NCBI RefSeq assembly: GCF_003491325.1
Contig: NZ_CP022881.1
Location: forward strand, 2,356,001 to 2,420,000
Direction: 5' to 3'
Source of the DNA: Staphylococcus sp. M0911
GTDB taxonomy: Bacteria > Bacillota > Bacilli > Staphylococcales > Staphylococcaceae
Length of the DNA stretch: 64,000 nucleotides
In this document: in pieces, positions 33,630-44,328 of the stretch
Numbering within the stretch: position 1 is the stretch's first letter
How the letters are laid out: every line of letters starts with the position of its first letter
Position numbers and translations under genes: made by a program
Notes under the pieces: generated by a model
Told to the model about the DNA's origin: nothing
The model's database searches: none
Seen by the model: only the letters and a program-made list of their open reading frames with translations

Positions 33630-34110
33630 TCAAATCAGAATATCGGCTCATTATCGTGTTTTTATAATAAATCGTCCTCCTACATTTATTACAATCATTT
33701 GTAATAGACACTCGTGCTATTTCAGCAAACCAAGCTAAATCTTATAACTATATTCAATGATCATAATTAAGAGATGACATGACGTAATAAACACACCCTA
33801 CTAACTAGTGGGGTGTGTTCCCTATGTGATTCATCATAAATAAACATAAAAAAACAAGATTTTTTACCAAACAAACTATGGTGAGTATAACATCAAAATT
33901 ATAAAATGTATATACAAATTCATTTTATTCTTAAAATAAATTCGGATTTAAATTTAGTTTTCTGAAATTGAAATTTTCAAACAATATTGTAAAAGTATAA
34001 CTTACTGAATCATGTTTGTCCAATTTCTGAATCGATATTCTTCTTAAATAAGCTCACACAGTCTATAGATTTTGTTTAATTATTAATAATTTTACTCATT
34101 TATTTCTAAT
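33630..34110. other. Intergenic stretch without a gene
   Basis: AT-rich. A hairpin with AACACACCC and GGGGTGTGTT arms at about 33790-33820 is the only structure I see; no ribosome site with an open frame. Confidence 0.4.
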
Positions 34111-34115
34111 TCATA

Positions 34116-34155
34116 AAAAAACGGTTAAGGCTAATCATGCCCTAACCGTTACTTT
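34116..34155 (-). terminator. Thiolase terminator
   Basis: AACGGTTA(A)GG and complementary arm with T7 on the minus strand, 15 bases after the thiolase stop. Confidence 0.8.
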
Positions 34156-34166
34156 AGAAATTTACC

Positions 34167-35351
34167 TTAACCTTTATAATAAGATACTGCTGTCGCAATA
34201 CCTTGCCCGCCACCAATGCATAATGAAGCAATACCAGATTGCTTTTCTTCATTTAATTGATGTAACAGTGTCACTAATATACGTGCACCTGAGGCACCTA
34301 TTGGATGACCTAAAGCAATAGCACCACCCTTAGTATTGACCTTTTCAGCAGGTAATTGTAATTCTTGATTTACTGCTAAAGCCTGTGATGCAAATGCTTC
34401 ATTAAGTTCGAAAACATCGATATCTTCAATAGATTGATTTGTGCGTTGTAGTGCTTTTTTCACTGCGTCTACTGGACCAATACCCATAATAGATGGATCC
34501 ACACCGCTAGTGCCAAAGCCGTCTAAAATAGCGATAGGTTTGATATTTAATTCTTTAGCCTTTTCTTCAGTCATTACTAACATCATTGATGCACCATCAT
34601 TAATACCTGATGCATTACCAGCTGTTACTGAGCCATTCTTTTTAAAGGCGGGTCTTAAGTGATTCAATTTATCAGCAGTTGTGCCTTTTCTAATACCTTC
34701 GTCTTCTGATACGACAATAGGATCTCCTTTACGTTGTGGTACCTCGACTGGAACGATTTCCGCATCAAAAGCACCACTATTTTGAGCGGCTTCTGCTTTT
34801 TGTTGTGATTGAGCAGCAAATTCATCTTGTGCTTCACGGCTAATACTATATTTTTCGACTAAGTTTTCAGCCGTAATACCCATATGATAATCATTAAATA
34901 CATCTGTTAATCCATCTGCTACCATACTATCAACTAACGCTTGGTTACCCATTTTAAATCCGAAACGTGCATTCTTCATAAGCATCGGTGATTGTGACAT
35001 ACTTTCCATGCCACCTGCTAATACGACGTCATTGTCACCCGCTAAAATGGATTGATACGCTAATTGAATAGATTTTAATCCTGATCCACATACTTTATTT
35101 ACTGTAAACGCTGGAACAGATTCAGGTAAACCACCCTTAATTGATGCTATGCGAGCTGGGTTTTGTCCTTGACCTGCTTGTAAAACGTTACCTAATATCA
35201 CTTCATTAATTTCATTTGGATCAATTTGAGTTGTTTTTAAAATGTGTTTAATTAAAGTAGCACCTAAATCATAGGCAGGGATATCTTTAAAAGCACCTCC
35301 AAACACGCCAATTGGTGTACGATATGCTTCAGCTAATACGATACGAGACAT
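34167..35351 (-). CDS. Acetyl-CoA C-acetyltransferase (thiolase)
   Basis: 394 residues. Active-site Cys in [11 protein letters not shown] (about 88), the His in [12 protein letters not shown] (about 350) and the second Cys in SLCIGGGQG (about 380). Condenses or cleaves acetoacetyl-CoA. VraB of S. aureus is a thiolase of this type and may be the counterpart. Monocistronic with its own terminator; the 328-bp gap upstream of it (35352-35679) holds only its leader and the uidA terminator. Confidence 0.9.
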   Translation of the reverse strand: MSRIVLAEAYRTPIGVFGGAFKDIPAYDLGATLIKHILKTTQIDPNEINEVILGNVLQAGQGQNPARIASIKGGLPESVPAFTVNKVCGSGLKSIQLAYQSILAGDNDVVLAGGMESMSQSPMLMKNARFGFKMGNQALVDSMVADGLTDVFNDYHMGITAENLVEKYSISREAQDEFAAQSQQKAEAAQNSGAFDAEIVPVEVPQRKGDPIVVSEDEGIRKGTTADKLNHLRPAFKKNGSVTAGNASGINDGASMMLVMTEEKAKELNIKPIAILDGFGTSGVDPSIMGIGPVDAVKKALQRTNQSIEDIDVFELNEAFASQALAVNQELQLPAEKVNTKGGAIALGHPIGASGARILVTLLHQLNEEKQSGIASLCIGGGQGIATAVSYYKG

Positions 35352-35597
35352 AAGTTAGCTCATCTCCTTTTAATTTATATAAAGATATACTATGTCAATT
35401 TCATTAATGAATCACGCAACTTTTTTCATCACAAAAATGCCTTGATGATCAATACATTATAATGACTAGTAATGAAAAATAGTTATTAACACGCTAGTTC
35501 ACTCATTATTCATATTTTACCAAAATTCTATTCAAATTTACCACAAAGACCATAATAAGAAACAGTTATAACTTAGTTACATATGTATACATTAAAA

Positions 35598-35636
35598 ATG
35601 AACCACTTGAAACGATCTGATTTCAAGTGGTTCAAT
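35598..35636 (-). terminator. Terminator of the glucuronide operon
   Basis: TGAACCACTTGAAA and its complement flank an 8-base loop, 44 bases after the uidA stop. The T-tract is short. Confidence 0.65.
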
Positions 35637-35679
35637 ACATTATCTGATTGTTTAGCTTACATTATAAACTATCTCAATA

Positions 35680-37485
35680 TTAAGATTTATAACCAAAATG
35701 AGGTATATGTTGCCAACGTTCTTTAAAGTAATGGGCAATCGCTTTTGGCTTACGATCTCGTGTGAAGATACCTTTTTTGTTACCTTGAACACGGATAATA
35801 CCATTCGATGTTTCAAAGTCAGCAAAGTTCCATGTTTGTTCACCAATGAATTGTGGATATTTATCCATAATTTCATGATTGGCTTTATAGTAATTCAGTT
35901 GATACTCTTCTGTAAACATTTGATCATCAATCGCATGTAAACCTGCAACGGTATCCGCACCATACTCTGTAAACATGATTGGCTTATTTGGTTGTCGTTT
36001 CGACCATTCGGCTAGCTCCTTATCTAATGCTTGTTTAGCACCTTCTAAATCACCTGATTGTGTATACCAACCGTAGTATCTGTTGAGACAAAGCACATCG
36101 ACTAAATCTTGAACTTCACATACATCTGGTTGTGCAGTTAATATAGTAACGATAGTCACTGGGCGATGTTGTGGATCTTTTTCACGTGCTAAATTAACAA
36201 ATGGCTCAAAGTATGCTTTAGCACCCGCTTCATTTGACGCTGGCTCATTGGCAATTGACCACATGACTACGCATGCATGATTCTTGTCTCTTGCAATCAA
36301 GTCTTCTATGACTTCTTTATGAGCTTGATGAGTGTCAATTTCTTTCCATGTATCATGTGCAATGGTGCCACCTAAGGCAACCATAAAGTTAAGGTGTATA
36401 CCGACACCGGTTGTCTCATCTATCACTACAATACCTTGTTCATCTGCTAAGCGCATCATTTCTTCTGAATAGGGATAATGAGATGTTCTAAATGAATTAG
36501 CACCTATCCATTTCATCAAGTTAATGTCCATGACATTGGCTGATTCGTTTAAGCCTCGACCGTTATAATACGTATCTTCATGTTTACCAAACCCTTTGAA
36601 ATAAAATGGTTTGTCATTAATTAAAAACTGTCCATCCTTCACTTCAACAGATCGAATACCAAAACGTTCTGTGTAAACATCTACACACTCATTATCGTTA
36701 AGTAATTCTACTTTCATATGGTATAAATAGGCATCTAAAGGTTGCCACAATATAGGATTTTGAATGGTTATATTGCCTTTAGCACCTTCGCTTTCGGCTA
36801 CTGTATGATCATTTTCATCTAGAATCGTGATTTTAACTTGGTCTACCTTATCGCCACCATTTACCATCGTTACTTCATAATGAACTATACTTTCATCAAC
36901 CCCATTTAATTCTGGGTTAATTGCAATATCACTAATAAAAGTATGAGGTGTCGTGTAGATTTTTACAGGACGGTGAATGCCTGCATAATTAAAGAAGTCA
37001 AAGTTAGGTTCGTTGACAGGTATGACTGTTCCATCTTCCCGTGTTTGCTCACTGTAATTACCCACTGGCAATGTGCTATGTGTTAATACATTGTTTACTT
37101 TCACAGTTAAGCGATGAGATCCCACCGTTGCAATATTAGAAATATCGGCTTCAAATGGTAGGAAACCACCAGAATGCGTAATGACTTCTTGGCCATCAAT
37201 ATATACTTTAGCATGATGTGTTACAGAACCAAATCTTAGGACAATACGTTCTCCGCTAAGTTGTTTAGGAATGACAATTGTTCTTTCATAGACGACCTCG
37301 CCTACGTGGCGTCTAATGCTCTGAATCACACCTTGATCATTATACGAACCTGGAACCGCCATCACGTCCTCTGTATCCAACGGATGACTAACATCTATTT
37401 CTTCTTGATGTTGTACTAATTTGAATTTCCATGTTCCTGACAAATCAACTAACTGTCTTGTTTCAGTTAAGATTGGATATAACAA
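35680..37485 (-). CDS. uidA: Beta-glucuronidase (GH2)
   Basis: 601 residues, same length class as E. coli UidA. Jelly-roll N-terminal domain ([12 protein letters not shown]), a Greek-key domain, and the TIM barrel with acid/base Glu in [10 protein letters not shown] (about 412) and nucleophile Glu in MFTEYGAD (about 506). NxK-type signature and WNFADFET are present. It hydrolyses glucuronides inside the cell. Last gene of the operon, so the released glucuronate feeds UxaC. Confidence 0.95.
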   Translation of the reverse strand: MLYPILTETRQLVDLSGTWKFKLVQHQEEIDVSHPLDTEDVMAVPGSYNDQGVIQSIRRHVGEVVYERTIVIPKQLSGERIVLRFGSVTHHAKVYIDGQEVITHSGGFLPFEADISNIATVGSHRLTVKVNNVLTHSTLPVGNYSEQTREDGTVIPVNEPNFDFFNYAGIHRPVKIYTTPHTFISDIAINPELNGVDESIVHYEVTMVNGGDKVDQVKITILDENDHTVAESEGAKGNITIQNPILWQPLDAYLYHMKVELLNDNECVDVYTERFGIRSVEVKDGQFLINDKPFYFKGFGKHEDTYYNGRGLNESANVMDINLMKWIGANSFRTSHYPYSEEMMRLADEQGIVVIDETTGVGIHLNFMVALGGTIAHDTWKEIDTHQAHKEVIEDLIARDKNHACVVMWSIANEPASNEAGAKAYFEPFVNLAREKDPQHRPVTIVTILTAQPDVCEVQDLVDVLCLNRYYGWYTQSGDLEGAKQALDKELAEWSKRQPNKPIMFTEYGADTVAGLHAIDDQMFTEEYQLNYYKANHEIMDKYPQFIGEQTWNFADFETSNGIIRVQGNKKGIFTRDRKPKAIAHYFKERWQHIPHFGYKS

Positions 37486-37503
37486 AATGTTTCCCTCCTA
37501 TCA

Positions 37504-38346
37504 TTAGACACCGGAATATGCGTTAAATCCTCCATCGATTGGTAATACAACACCATTTACAAAACTAGATGCCTGTTCATTTACTAAGAATAATAATGCC
37601 CCAATTAATTCTTCCGGTTTACCAAAGCGCTCCATAGGTGTAGCATTGATGATTTTTCTAGAGCGTTCCGTGTAACTTCCGTCTTCGTTCAATAATAATG
37701 CTTCATTCTGTTTTGTTAGTAGAAATCCTGGTGCAATGGCATTAACTCTAATATTTGTTTTAGAGAAATATACACTTAACCATTGTGTAAAGTTACTGAT
37801 TGCCGCTTTAGCACCACTGTATCCTGGAATTTTAGTTAATGGTGTGAATGCATTCATAGATGAAATATTAATAATTGTAGCTTCATCTTTGTCTAACATA
37901 TCTGTCGCAAACACTTGAGAAGGAATAAACGTACCTAAGAAGTTTAAATCCATCACAAAACCAACACTCTTTTCATCTAAATCAAAGAATGTCTTACCAT
38001 CTTGCTCAAGTTCACCTTCAAAACGTTCATCATCTGTTGTGCCTTTAGGAGAGTTTCCACCAGCACCATTGATTAAAATATCTACACTGCCAAATGCATC
38101 ATTAACTTCTTTTTTAACTCTTTCCATTTCAGCTTTTTTAGTTACATCGCCTAAAAACACACGTGCAGTGCCACCTGCTGCTTCTATTTTATCTACTAGA
38201 CCATCTGCGTCTTCACTGATTCCAATCATTGCGACTTTAGCACCACTTTGTGCTAAAGCCATAGACATTGCACTACCAAGTACACCAGTACCTCCAGTAA
38301 TCACAACGACTTTATTTGATAAATCGACATTGAAAGGCAATTCCAT
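37504..38346 (-). CDS. uxuB: D-mannonate oxidoreductase, SDR type
   Basis: 280 residues from ATG 38346 (GGGAGATGG upstream; the ATG three codons earlier overlaps it). Classical SDR: cofactor motif TGGTGVLGSAM, NGAGG near 110, Ser in ISSMNAF, and YSGAK active site near 180. Reduces fructuronate to mannonate with NADH. Position next to uxuA supports this assignment over other SDR roles. Confidence 0.85.
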   Translation of the reverse strand: MELPFNVDLSNKVVVITGGTGVLGSAMSMALAQSGAKVAMIGISEDADGLVDKIEAAGGTARVFLGDVTKKAEMERVKKEVNDAFGSVDILINGAGGNSPKGTTDDERFEGELEQDGKTFFDLDEKSVGFVMDLNFLGTFIPSQVFATDMLDKDEATIINISSMNAFTPLTKIPGYSGAKAAISNFTQWLSVYFSKTNIRVNAIAPGFLLTKQNEALLLNEDGSYTERSRKIINATPMERFGKPEELIGALLFLVNEQASSFVNGVVLPIDGGFNAYSGV

Positions 38347-38367
38347 AAATTCCATCTCCCTTTAAAA

Positions 38368-39414
38368 CTATTGTCTACTTTTACTTACTGCTTCATATAA
38401 GCCATTTAAATATGTTGCACCTAATGCACGATCATATAATCCATACCCTGGTTTACCAGTTTCGCCCCAAATCATTCGACCATGGTCAGGTCTAATTGGG
38501 CCTTCGTATCCAAAGTCATACATAGCTTTTACTACTTCATACATATCGATTGAACCTTTTTCTGATAAATGGGCAGATTCTTGGAATGACTTGTCACCTA
38601 TTAATTTAACATTACGTGCGTGTACAAAATGTACACGTCCTTTTTCACCAAAGTAACGTAACATTTCAACAAAATCATTGCGACGATCAGCGCCTAATGA
38701 TCCAGAACACATGGTTAATCCATTATGCTTGGAATCGTATAAGTTAATGAATCGTTCTAAATTATCTTTATTAGTAATGATTCGTGGCAGTCCAAAGATA
38801 TTCCAAGGTGGATCGTCCGGATGAATTGCCATCAGAACATCTTCCTCTTCGGCTACAGGAATGACTTTTTGAATAAAGTAGTTTAAGTTTTCCCATAGTT
38901 TTTCTTCGTCTACTTGTTTATAATCTTCGAATAATTGATTTAAGTCTTCTTTCGTATAACTTGAATCCCAACCTGGAAGTGATAATTCACCACTTAATGG
39001 GTTCATTTTTTCAACATCATTTTCATCGTAAATTAAACAAGTTGAACCGTCATCTAGTCGATAATCTAACTGAGAACGTGTCCAGTCAAACACTGGCATA
39101 AAGTTATAACAAACAGTTTTAATACCTGCTTCACCTAAATTGCGTAATGTTTGGCAATAGTTTTCAATATATTGATCTCTAGTTGGTTTACCTAATTTAA
39201 TATCTTCATGAACAGGTACACTTTCAATGACTGATATTTCCATGCCTGCATCTTCAACTTCTTGTTTTAAGGCTTTAATTTTATCTAATGGCCAAACTTC
39301 ACCCACTGGCACATCATAAATCGCAGTAACAATCCCTTTCATACCAGGAATTTGTTTAATATATTCTAAGCTGATGGGATCATCTTTCCCATACCATCTA
39401 AATGACATTTTCAT
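38368..39414 (-). CDS. uxuA: Mannonate dehydratase
   Basis: 348 residues. Starts [19 protein letters not shown] and contains AIHPDDPPW near 198, metal-site [10 protein letters not shown] and FVHARNV strands, and [11 protein letters not shown] near the C terminus, all typical of UxuA. Converts mannonate to 2-keto-3-deoxygluconate. AGGAGG lies upstream, three bases after the uxaC stop. Confidence 0.94.
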   Translation of the reverse strand: MKMSFRWYGKDDPISLEYIKQIPGMKGIVTAIYDVPVGEVWPLDKIKALKQEVEDAGMEISVIESVPVHEDIKLGKPTRDQYIENYCQTLRNLGEAGIKTVCYNFMPVFDWTRSQLDYRLDDGSTCLIYDENDVEKMNPLSGELSLPGWDSSYTKEDLNQLFEDYKQVDEEKLWENLNYFIQKVIPVAEEEDVLMAIHPDDPPWNIFGLPRIITNKDNLERFINLYDSKHNGLTMCSGSLGADRRNDFVEMLRYFGEKGRVHFVHARNVKLIGDKSFQESAHLSEKGSIDMYEVVKAMYDFGYEGPIRPDHGRMIWGETGKPGYGLYDRALGATYLNGLYEAVSKSRQ

Positions 39415-39417
39415 CGT

Positions 39418-40830
39418 TTAGTCCTCCTTAATGAGCTTGAAATAGTGATATGCATTGTTGTAGCAAATGTTCTCAATCATTTTTTGTAATAAACGGTCAT
39501 CGTTCGGAATTTCACCTTTTTCTACTAAATCACCTATAAATGTAGATAAAATACGTCTAAAATAATCATGTCTTGAATATGAAATGAAACTTCTTGAATC
39601 TGTTAGCATACCTACAAAATGCATAAGTAAACCTTGATCTGCCAATGATGACATTTGTCTTAACATGCCCCGTTTCGTATCGTTAAACCACCAACCAGCA
39701 CCGTGTTGGACTTTACTTTGAATACCTGGTTCAGTTTGGAAATTGGCAATTGTAGATCCAACAATATCGTTATAGATTGGATTTAAATTATATAAAATCG
39801 TTTTCGGTAAATGATTTTCTTTTTCCATCATATCTAATGTAGCATTTAAGTGATAAGCAAGATTATTTTGATCTCGAATAGAATCAAATCCTGCATCTCT
39901 ACCTACTTGTTCAAACATTTTAGTATTATTGTTACGAATCGCACCGAAATGAATTTGCATTACCCAACCACGTTCATAATAAGCTTTACTTAACGCGTTC
40001 AACATAAATGTTTGGAATTGGAATTGTTCATGTGTAGATATGTCTTCTTTATTGAGCGCCTTAGTAAATATTGTTTCAATCTCTTGAGTTGTATAGTTTT
40101 CAAAATGGATTTCCTCTAAACCATGGTCAGCTAAACGGCCACCCTTGTCATGGAAATATTGAATACGTTGATTAAGTGCTTCTACAAATTGCGTTGCATT
40201 TTCAATGTTGTGCGTTGTTCGTTCTAACTTTTGTACGAATTCAAGAAAAGCAGGTTCGCCTACTTTAAAAACATCGTCAGGTCGGAATGCTGGTAAAACC
40301 ACCGTTTTGAAATCATCTTGTGCTTTAATCGCATCATGATAAGCTAAATCATCTGTTGGATTGTCAGTAGTACAAATCAAATTGACATTTGAATTACTAA
40401 TAAGAGATTGAGTTGTAACCTGATGTTCTTTCAAATAATCATTCGCACGATGATATATTTCTTCTGCGTTATCACTAGTAAGTAAATCATCAATATTGAA
40501 ATACATTTTAAATTCTAATTGTGACCAATGATATAAAGGATTCCCAATAGAATTTTCTAATGCTTCAGCCCATTTTTTGAATTTTTCAAGTGGATCTGCA
40601 TTACCAGTAATGTATTTTTCTTCTATACCTTGCGCTCGCATAGCACGCCACTTATAATGGTCACCACTCAACCATAGTTCAGCGATATTATCGCACTTAA
40701 CATTATCACTAATTTGCTTAGGATCTAGATGACAGTGATAATCATAAATAGGCATATCTTTCGCAAAATCGTGATACAAATGTTTAGCTGTTTCATTTTC
40801 AAGCATAAAGTTTTCATTGATAAAAGCCAT
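39418..40830 (-). CDS. uxaC: Glucuronate isomerase
   Basis: 470 residues. N-terminal metal motif PIYDYHCHLDPKQI (about 27-40), the WR(A)MRAQG stretch, a central STHEQFQFQTFML, and the C-terminal FVGMLTDSRSFISYSRHDYFR. Isomerises glucuronate to fructuronate (or galacturonate to tagaturonate). Coupled between the transporter and uxuA genes with gaps of 15 and 3 bases. Confidence 0.95.
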   Translation of the reverse strand: MAFINENFMLENETAKHLYHDFAKDMPIYDYHCHLDPKQISDNVKCDNIAELWLSGDHYKWRAMRAQGIEEKYITGNADPLEKFKKWAEALENSIGNPLYHWSQLEFKMYFNIDDLLTSDNAEEIYHRANDYLKEHQVTTQSLISNSNVNLICTTDNPTDDLAYHDAIKAQDDFKTVVLPAFRPDDVFKVGEPAFLEFVQKLERTTHNIENATQFVEALNQRIQYFHDKGGRLADHGLEEIHFENYTTQEIETIFTKALNKEDISTHEQFQFQTFMLNALSKAYYERGWVMQIHFGAIRNNNTKMFEQVGRDAGFDSIRDQNNLAYHLNATLDMMEKENHLPKTILYNLNPIYNDIVGSTIANFQTEPGIQSKVQHGAGWWFNDTKRGMLRQMSSLADQGLLMHFVGMLTDSRSFISYSRHDYFRRILSTFIGDLVEKGEIPNDDRLLQKMIENICYNNAYHYFKLIKED

Positions 40831-40845
40831 GTTATCTCCACTCCT

Positions 40846-42249
40846 CTATAATTCTTCTCTTAATGCAAGTTCTTTAACAATTTGTTTGTGTCGTTTGTCT
40901 GTTAATGGATACCAAATAAAGAAGACTATCAGTGCGATTAAGCTTGCTACTGCTGGTACAACAAAGAATAAGACTTTAAGTCCTGCAATCGTTCCAGGTG
41001 TTTGATCTACATTTGGCGTGTAACCAATTAATGTTAGTGCTAAACCAGGTACAAATCCTGCAAGTGCTTGAGATACTTTTCTTGTAAAGCTGTAGCTTGA
41101 ATACGTAATACCTTCAGAACGTAAACCAAATTTCCATTGACCGTATTCCACAACATCGGCAATAAATGCCCAAATAACTGTATTAGGAATAACTAAGAAG
41201 AATTGCGCAAATGTATTGATAACTAAAAACATAATGTAGTTTTCACTAAAGAATAAGAAGTTGATACTTTCAAACACGATAAATCCTGCTACACCAATCA
41301 TTGCAGTTGCTTTTTTGCCCATTTTTTTACTAATTAATGTCGTTGCATATAGAGATGGTAGTAAGACAACAAAGTTTAATGTACTTACGAGACCTACTAA
41401 ATTAGGTTTATCTAGAACATATTTAAAATAATACAACTGACAAGATTGAATTAAGAACATAGACATAATTGTTAATAATGTAAAAATAGCCAATGTTGCA
41501 AAGGCTTCATTCTTCACCAAATTAAAGAATGCTTTTTTATTGACGCCTTTCTCTTTTGGACGTTCTATAACGTGACGTTCTTTAACACCTTTGTAGCAAA
41601 TCAAGTGGAAAATGACACCTAATATCGCCATACCAGCCACGACTACTGGATATCCAATAGCATGATTATCAAATTGAGCAACCATAGGTACAACCACAAT
41701 ACCTGCTATAAATAATGCACTTTGTGACCCTAAGTTTCTAAATACTGATAATTGTGTTCTATCATCCGCATTCAAAGTCATAGCTGCAGATAATGAACCA
41801 TACGGAATATTAACTACAGAATACGCTGCGTTAAATAATAAGTATGTTGCAAATGCCCAAATAACTTTTCCTGTATAACTAAAATCGGGTGCTGTAAACG
41901 ATAAAACTGTTACAATTGCTAAAGGCACTGTACCGTATAAGATAAACGGTTTAAACTTCCCTTTAGGACCGATATTTCGTCTTGAATCGACGATTGTCCC
42001 TACACCTGTATCTACAAAGGCATCAAATATCTTTGCCACTAAAAATACAAGACCACCGTAAAAAGCTGAAATACCAAGAATATCTGTAAAGAACATCATT
42101 AAATAAATCTGACCCATATCGAACATCATACCGTTACCCAAGTCACCAAATCCGTATGATAACTTTTCTTTAAAACTTAATGTAGCGTCTTCGATATGAT
42201 TAAATTTATGCATTTTCCGTTTTTCTCTTTTTTCAACTGTATCTCCCAT
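40846..42249 (-). CDS. GPH-family glucuronide/hexuronide cation symporter
   Basis: 467 residues with twelve membrane segments. N-terminal KEKLSYGFGDLGNGMMFDMG and GTIVDSRRNIGPKGKFKPFI (about 100) are glycoside-pentoside-hexuronide symporter signatures; the C-terminal half has LRSEGITYSSYSFTRK. Expected to import glucuronides or glucuronate with H+ or Na+. Its place among uxaC and uidA genes supports the substrate; sequence alone does not. Confidence 0.85.
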   Translation of the reverse strand: MGDTVEKREKRKMHKFNHIEDATLSFKEKLSYGFGDLGNGMMFDMGQIYLMMFFTDILGISAFYGGLVFLVAKIFDAFVDTGVGTIVDSRRNIGPKGKFKPFILYGTVPLAIVTVLSFTAPDFSYTGKVIWAFATYLLFNAAYSVVNIPYGSLSAAMTLNADDRTQLSVFRNLGSQSALFIAGIVVVPMVAQFDNHAIGYPVVVAGMAILGVIFHLICYKGVKERHVIERPKEKGVNKKAFFNLVKNEAFATLAIFTLLTIMSMFLIQSCQLYYFKYVLDKPNLVGLVSTLNFVVLLPSLYATTLISKKMGKKATAMIGVAGFIVFESINFLFFSENYIMFLVINTFAQFFLVIPNTVIWAFIADVVEYGQWKFGLRSEGITYSSYSFTRKVSQALAGFVPGLALTLIGYTPNVDQTPGTIAGLKVLFFVVPAVASLIALIVFFIWYPLTDKRHKQIVKELALREEL

Positions 42250-42264
42250 AATCCCGCCTTCTTT

Positions 42265-43275
42265 CTATCTATTGATATCTCGATTACTTTGAATAGATGC
42301 GTAAATATTTTCTAGACTTGCATAACTAAAATCACCAAATATATTGTGTTTATAGCTCATGTTATAAATACCGAATTCAACAATTTTTTCTAAATTCCAT
42401 TTCTGCATAATCCCATAAATGACACCTACGCTAAATGCATCCCCAGTTCCTAATCTATCCAAAATATCAACATCCAAAGGCTCAGTTTTTGCTAATTGAT
42501 CCTTTGTAGATAGAAATCCTTGTAAGCGGTTTCTTTTATGGTTAAAAATTTTTCTCTGTACAAACGCAATATATTGAACATTGTACTTCTCATGGATTTG
42601 AATTAAATATGGTCGAATGACATCAATATCTGCCATTCTATCCAACCCATCTTTTTGGTCGTGACCTTTGTCATCTGGTAATGCTATCGGTTCATAACCA
42701 AATACTAAATCTACATCATATAATATGTCTGACATTTCTTTTCTGGCCGTATCAAAGTCCCATAGCGCTGCTCTAAAATTTAAGTCACAACTTACAAATA
42801 GACCTAATTCTTTTGCAACTTTGACTGCTTTTTTCAAAAATAATAATAATTCTTGATTTAGGCCTGCTGTTATACCAGTAATATGAAACCAATCATGACC
42901 TTTTAAAATTGGTTTGATAACATCATCTCGATGATAAAATTGACTAAATGTACTCATTTGACGATCATAAATAAGTCGATTTGCACGCTGAGCATAACCG
43001 CTTTCGATATAATATAGGCCCAATCTGCCTTCCTTCTGACTCATATGCTCAGTATTAACATCATATCGCTTTAAATTTTGAATAATTTGATTACCTAAAT
43101 CATTATCAGGTACAGCACTAATCATCGACGTTTTGACACCTAATCCTGATAAGCCTATCGCTACATTCATCTCTGCACCACCGTAATTAATATCAAAGGA
43201 TTGCGCTTGATTAAACGTTTGGTGATTAGGTGTACTTAAACGCATTAGAATTTCGCCAAATGTGATGAATGACAT
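42265..43275 (-). CDS. kdgK: 2-keto-3-deoxygluconate kinase (PfkB family)
   Basis: 336 residues. PfkB signatures: FGEILMRLS at the N terminus, NYGGAEMNVAIGLSGLG (about 30-46), and DRLGTGDAFSVG (about 273-284) with the catalytic Asp. Phosphorylates KDG to KDPG, the substrate of the adjacent aldolase. Four bases separate it from kdgA. Confidence 0.93.
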   Translation of the reverse strand: MSFITFGEILMRLSTPNHQTFNQAQSFDINYGGAEMNVAIGLSGLGVKTSMISAVPDNDLGNQIIQNLKRYDVNTEHMSQKEGRLGLYYIESGYAQRANRLIYDRQMSTFSQFYHRDDVIKPILKGHDWFHITGITAGLNQELLLFLKKAVKVAKELGLFVSCDLNFRAALWDFDTARKEMSDILYDVDLVFGYEPIALPDDKGHDQKDGLDRMADIDVIRPYLIQIHEKYNVQYIAFVQRKIFNHKRNRLQGFLSTKDQLAKTEPLDVDILDRLGTGDAFSVGVIYGIMQKWNLEKIVEFGIYNMSYKHNIFGDFSYASLENIYASIQSNRDINR

Positions 43276-43279
43276 ACCA

Positions 43280-43921
43280 TCACCCTCTTATTGTTTTGAA
43301 TTTTCCGACAAATTTTTCTGTGTTTTCTTTAATTACTGAATCATTTCCATCTTTGGCATTTTTCATTAATGCACTACCAATACCGACTGCAAATGCACCT
43401 TTACGATACCAATCTTCTAGATTATCTAATGACACACCACCTGATGGCATGAGTTCAATTTGAGGAATAGGTCCATGTACATTTTTAATAAAGTTAGCAC
43501 CTAATAAATCACCAGGGAATAACTTCACTAAATCTACACCTGTTTCCATGGCTTGAACAATTTCTGTTACCGAACCACATCCAGGTAAATACGGTACCGC
43601 ATATCGATTACACATTTTTGCAATATCTGGATCAAAATGAGGACTTACCACATATTCTGCGCCATTTAAAATAGCTAATCGGGCAGTCGTACTATCCAAT
43701 ACCGTTCCTGCACCAATGACCACGTTTTCGTCTGTTACATGTTGACTTAAATGTTGAATCACTTCTTCGGCTTGTGGTGTTGTAAAGGTAATTTCAATGT
43801 TATATATGCCGCCATCAATCATATGTTCTACAGCTGCAATTGCATCTGCTTTACTTTTGCCTCTGACAACAGCAACGAGATAATTATCATGTAAACGATT
43901 TAATGTCTGCATTTTTTTCAT
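43280..43921 (-). CDS. kdgA: KDPG aldolase (bifunctional 4-hydroxy-2-oxoglutarate aldolase type)
   Basis: 213 residues. Class I aldolase: Glu in IEITFTTPQA (about 41-50), GAGTVLD (about 71-77), Schiff-base Lys in LVKLFPGD (about 135-142), and PSGGVS near 161. Cleaves KDPG to pyruvate and glyceraldehyde-3-phosphate. First gene of the operon, behind the promoter at 43972-43999. Confidence 0.93.
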   Translation of the reverse strand: MKKMQTLNRLHDNYLVAVVRGKSKADAIAAVEHMIDGGIYNIEITFTTPQAEEVIQHLSQHVTDENVVIGAGTVLDSTTARLAILNGAEYVVSPHFDPDIAKMCNRYAVPYLPGCGSVTEIVQAMETGVDLVKLFPGDLLGANFIKNVHGPIPQIELMPSGGVSLDNLEDWYRKGAFAVGIGSALMKNAKDGNDSVIKENTEKFVGKFKTIRG

Positions 43922-43971
43922 TTACTCAGCTCCTCGCTATTTTTAATTGTTTTCTTCGCCAACCCAACTTC

Positions 43972-44024
43972 ATTATATTTCCAATTCAAAAAACGTCAAT
44001 TCAGTGTAAAAAGGTCTGAATTGA
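43972..44024 (-). promoter_or_regulatory. Glucuronide-operon promoter with inverted-repeat operator
   Basis: TTGACG (43999-43994), 16 bases, TATAAT (43977-43972). A perfect inverted repeat TCAATTCAG (43996-44004) and CTGAATTGA (44016-44024), 11 bases apart, overlaps the -35 and extends upstream. Confidence 0.7.
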
Positions 44025-44033
44025 TAAAAAAAT

Positions 44034-44083
44034 AAAACCCTTTCATACAATCTTTAATAAGAGTTGGTATCAAAGGGTTTCTA
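44034..44083 (-). terminator. Terminator of the AraC-type gene
   Basis: AAACCCTTT and AAAGGGTTT arms with further pairing GATAC/GTATC-like and T-rich tail on the minus strand, about 245 bases after the regulator stop. Bases 44085-44328 hold no gene that I can see. Confidence 0.6.
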
Positions 44084-44328
44084 AAATCTATTCAATTTTG
44101 CAGTGTATCACAGTAATGCGTAAGTTATGATGTACCAAATTACACTTAAAAAGTATCATTTAACATGATTTTTTGTAATTTTTTATACTCTTTTATAAAA
44201 TTTTGACATCAATTTACAAAATTAGGCTCGTTTTCCAAATTTTCTATGACTTAAGCTAGTGAAATCTAAAAATGAGTGATAATTTTAAAATGTAATGTAA
44301 AGGTTACAGTAAATCGTAAACAATCATA

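Noticed and set aside
33954..33972. Second CodY box
   Set aside because: Three mismatches to the consensus and no promoter or gene start nearby.
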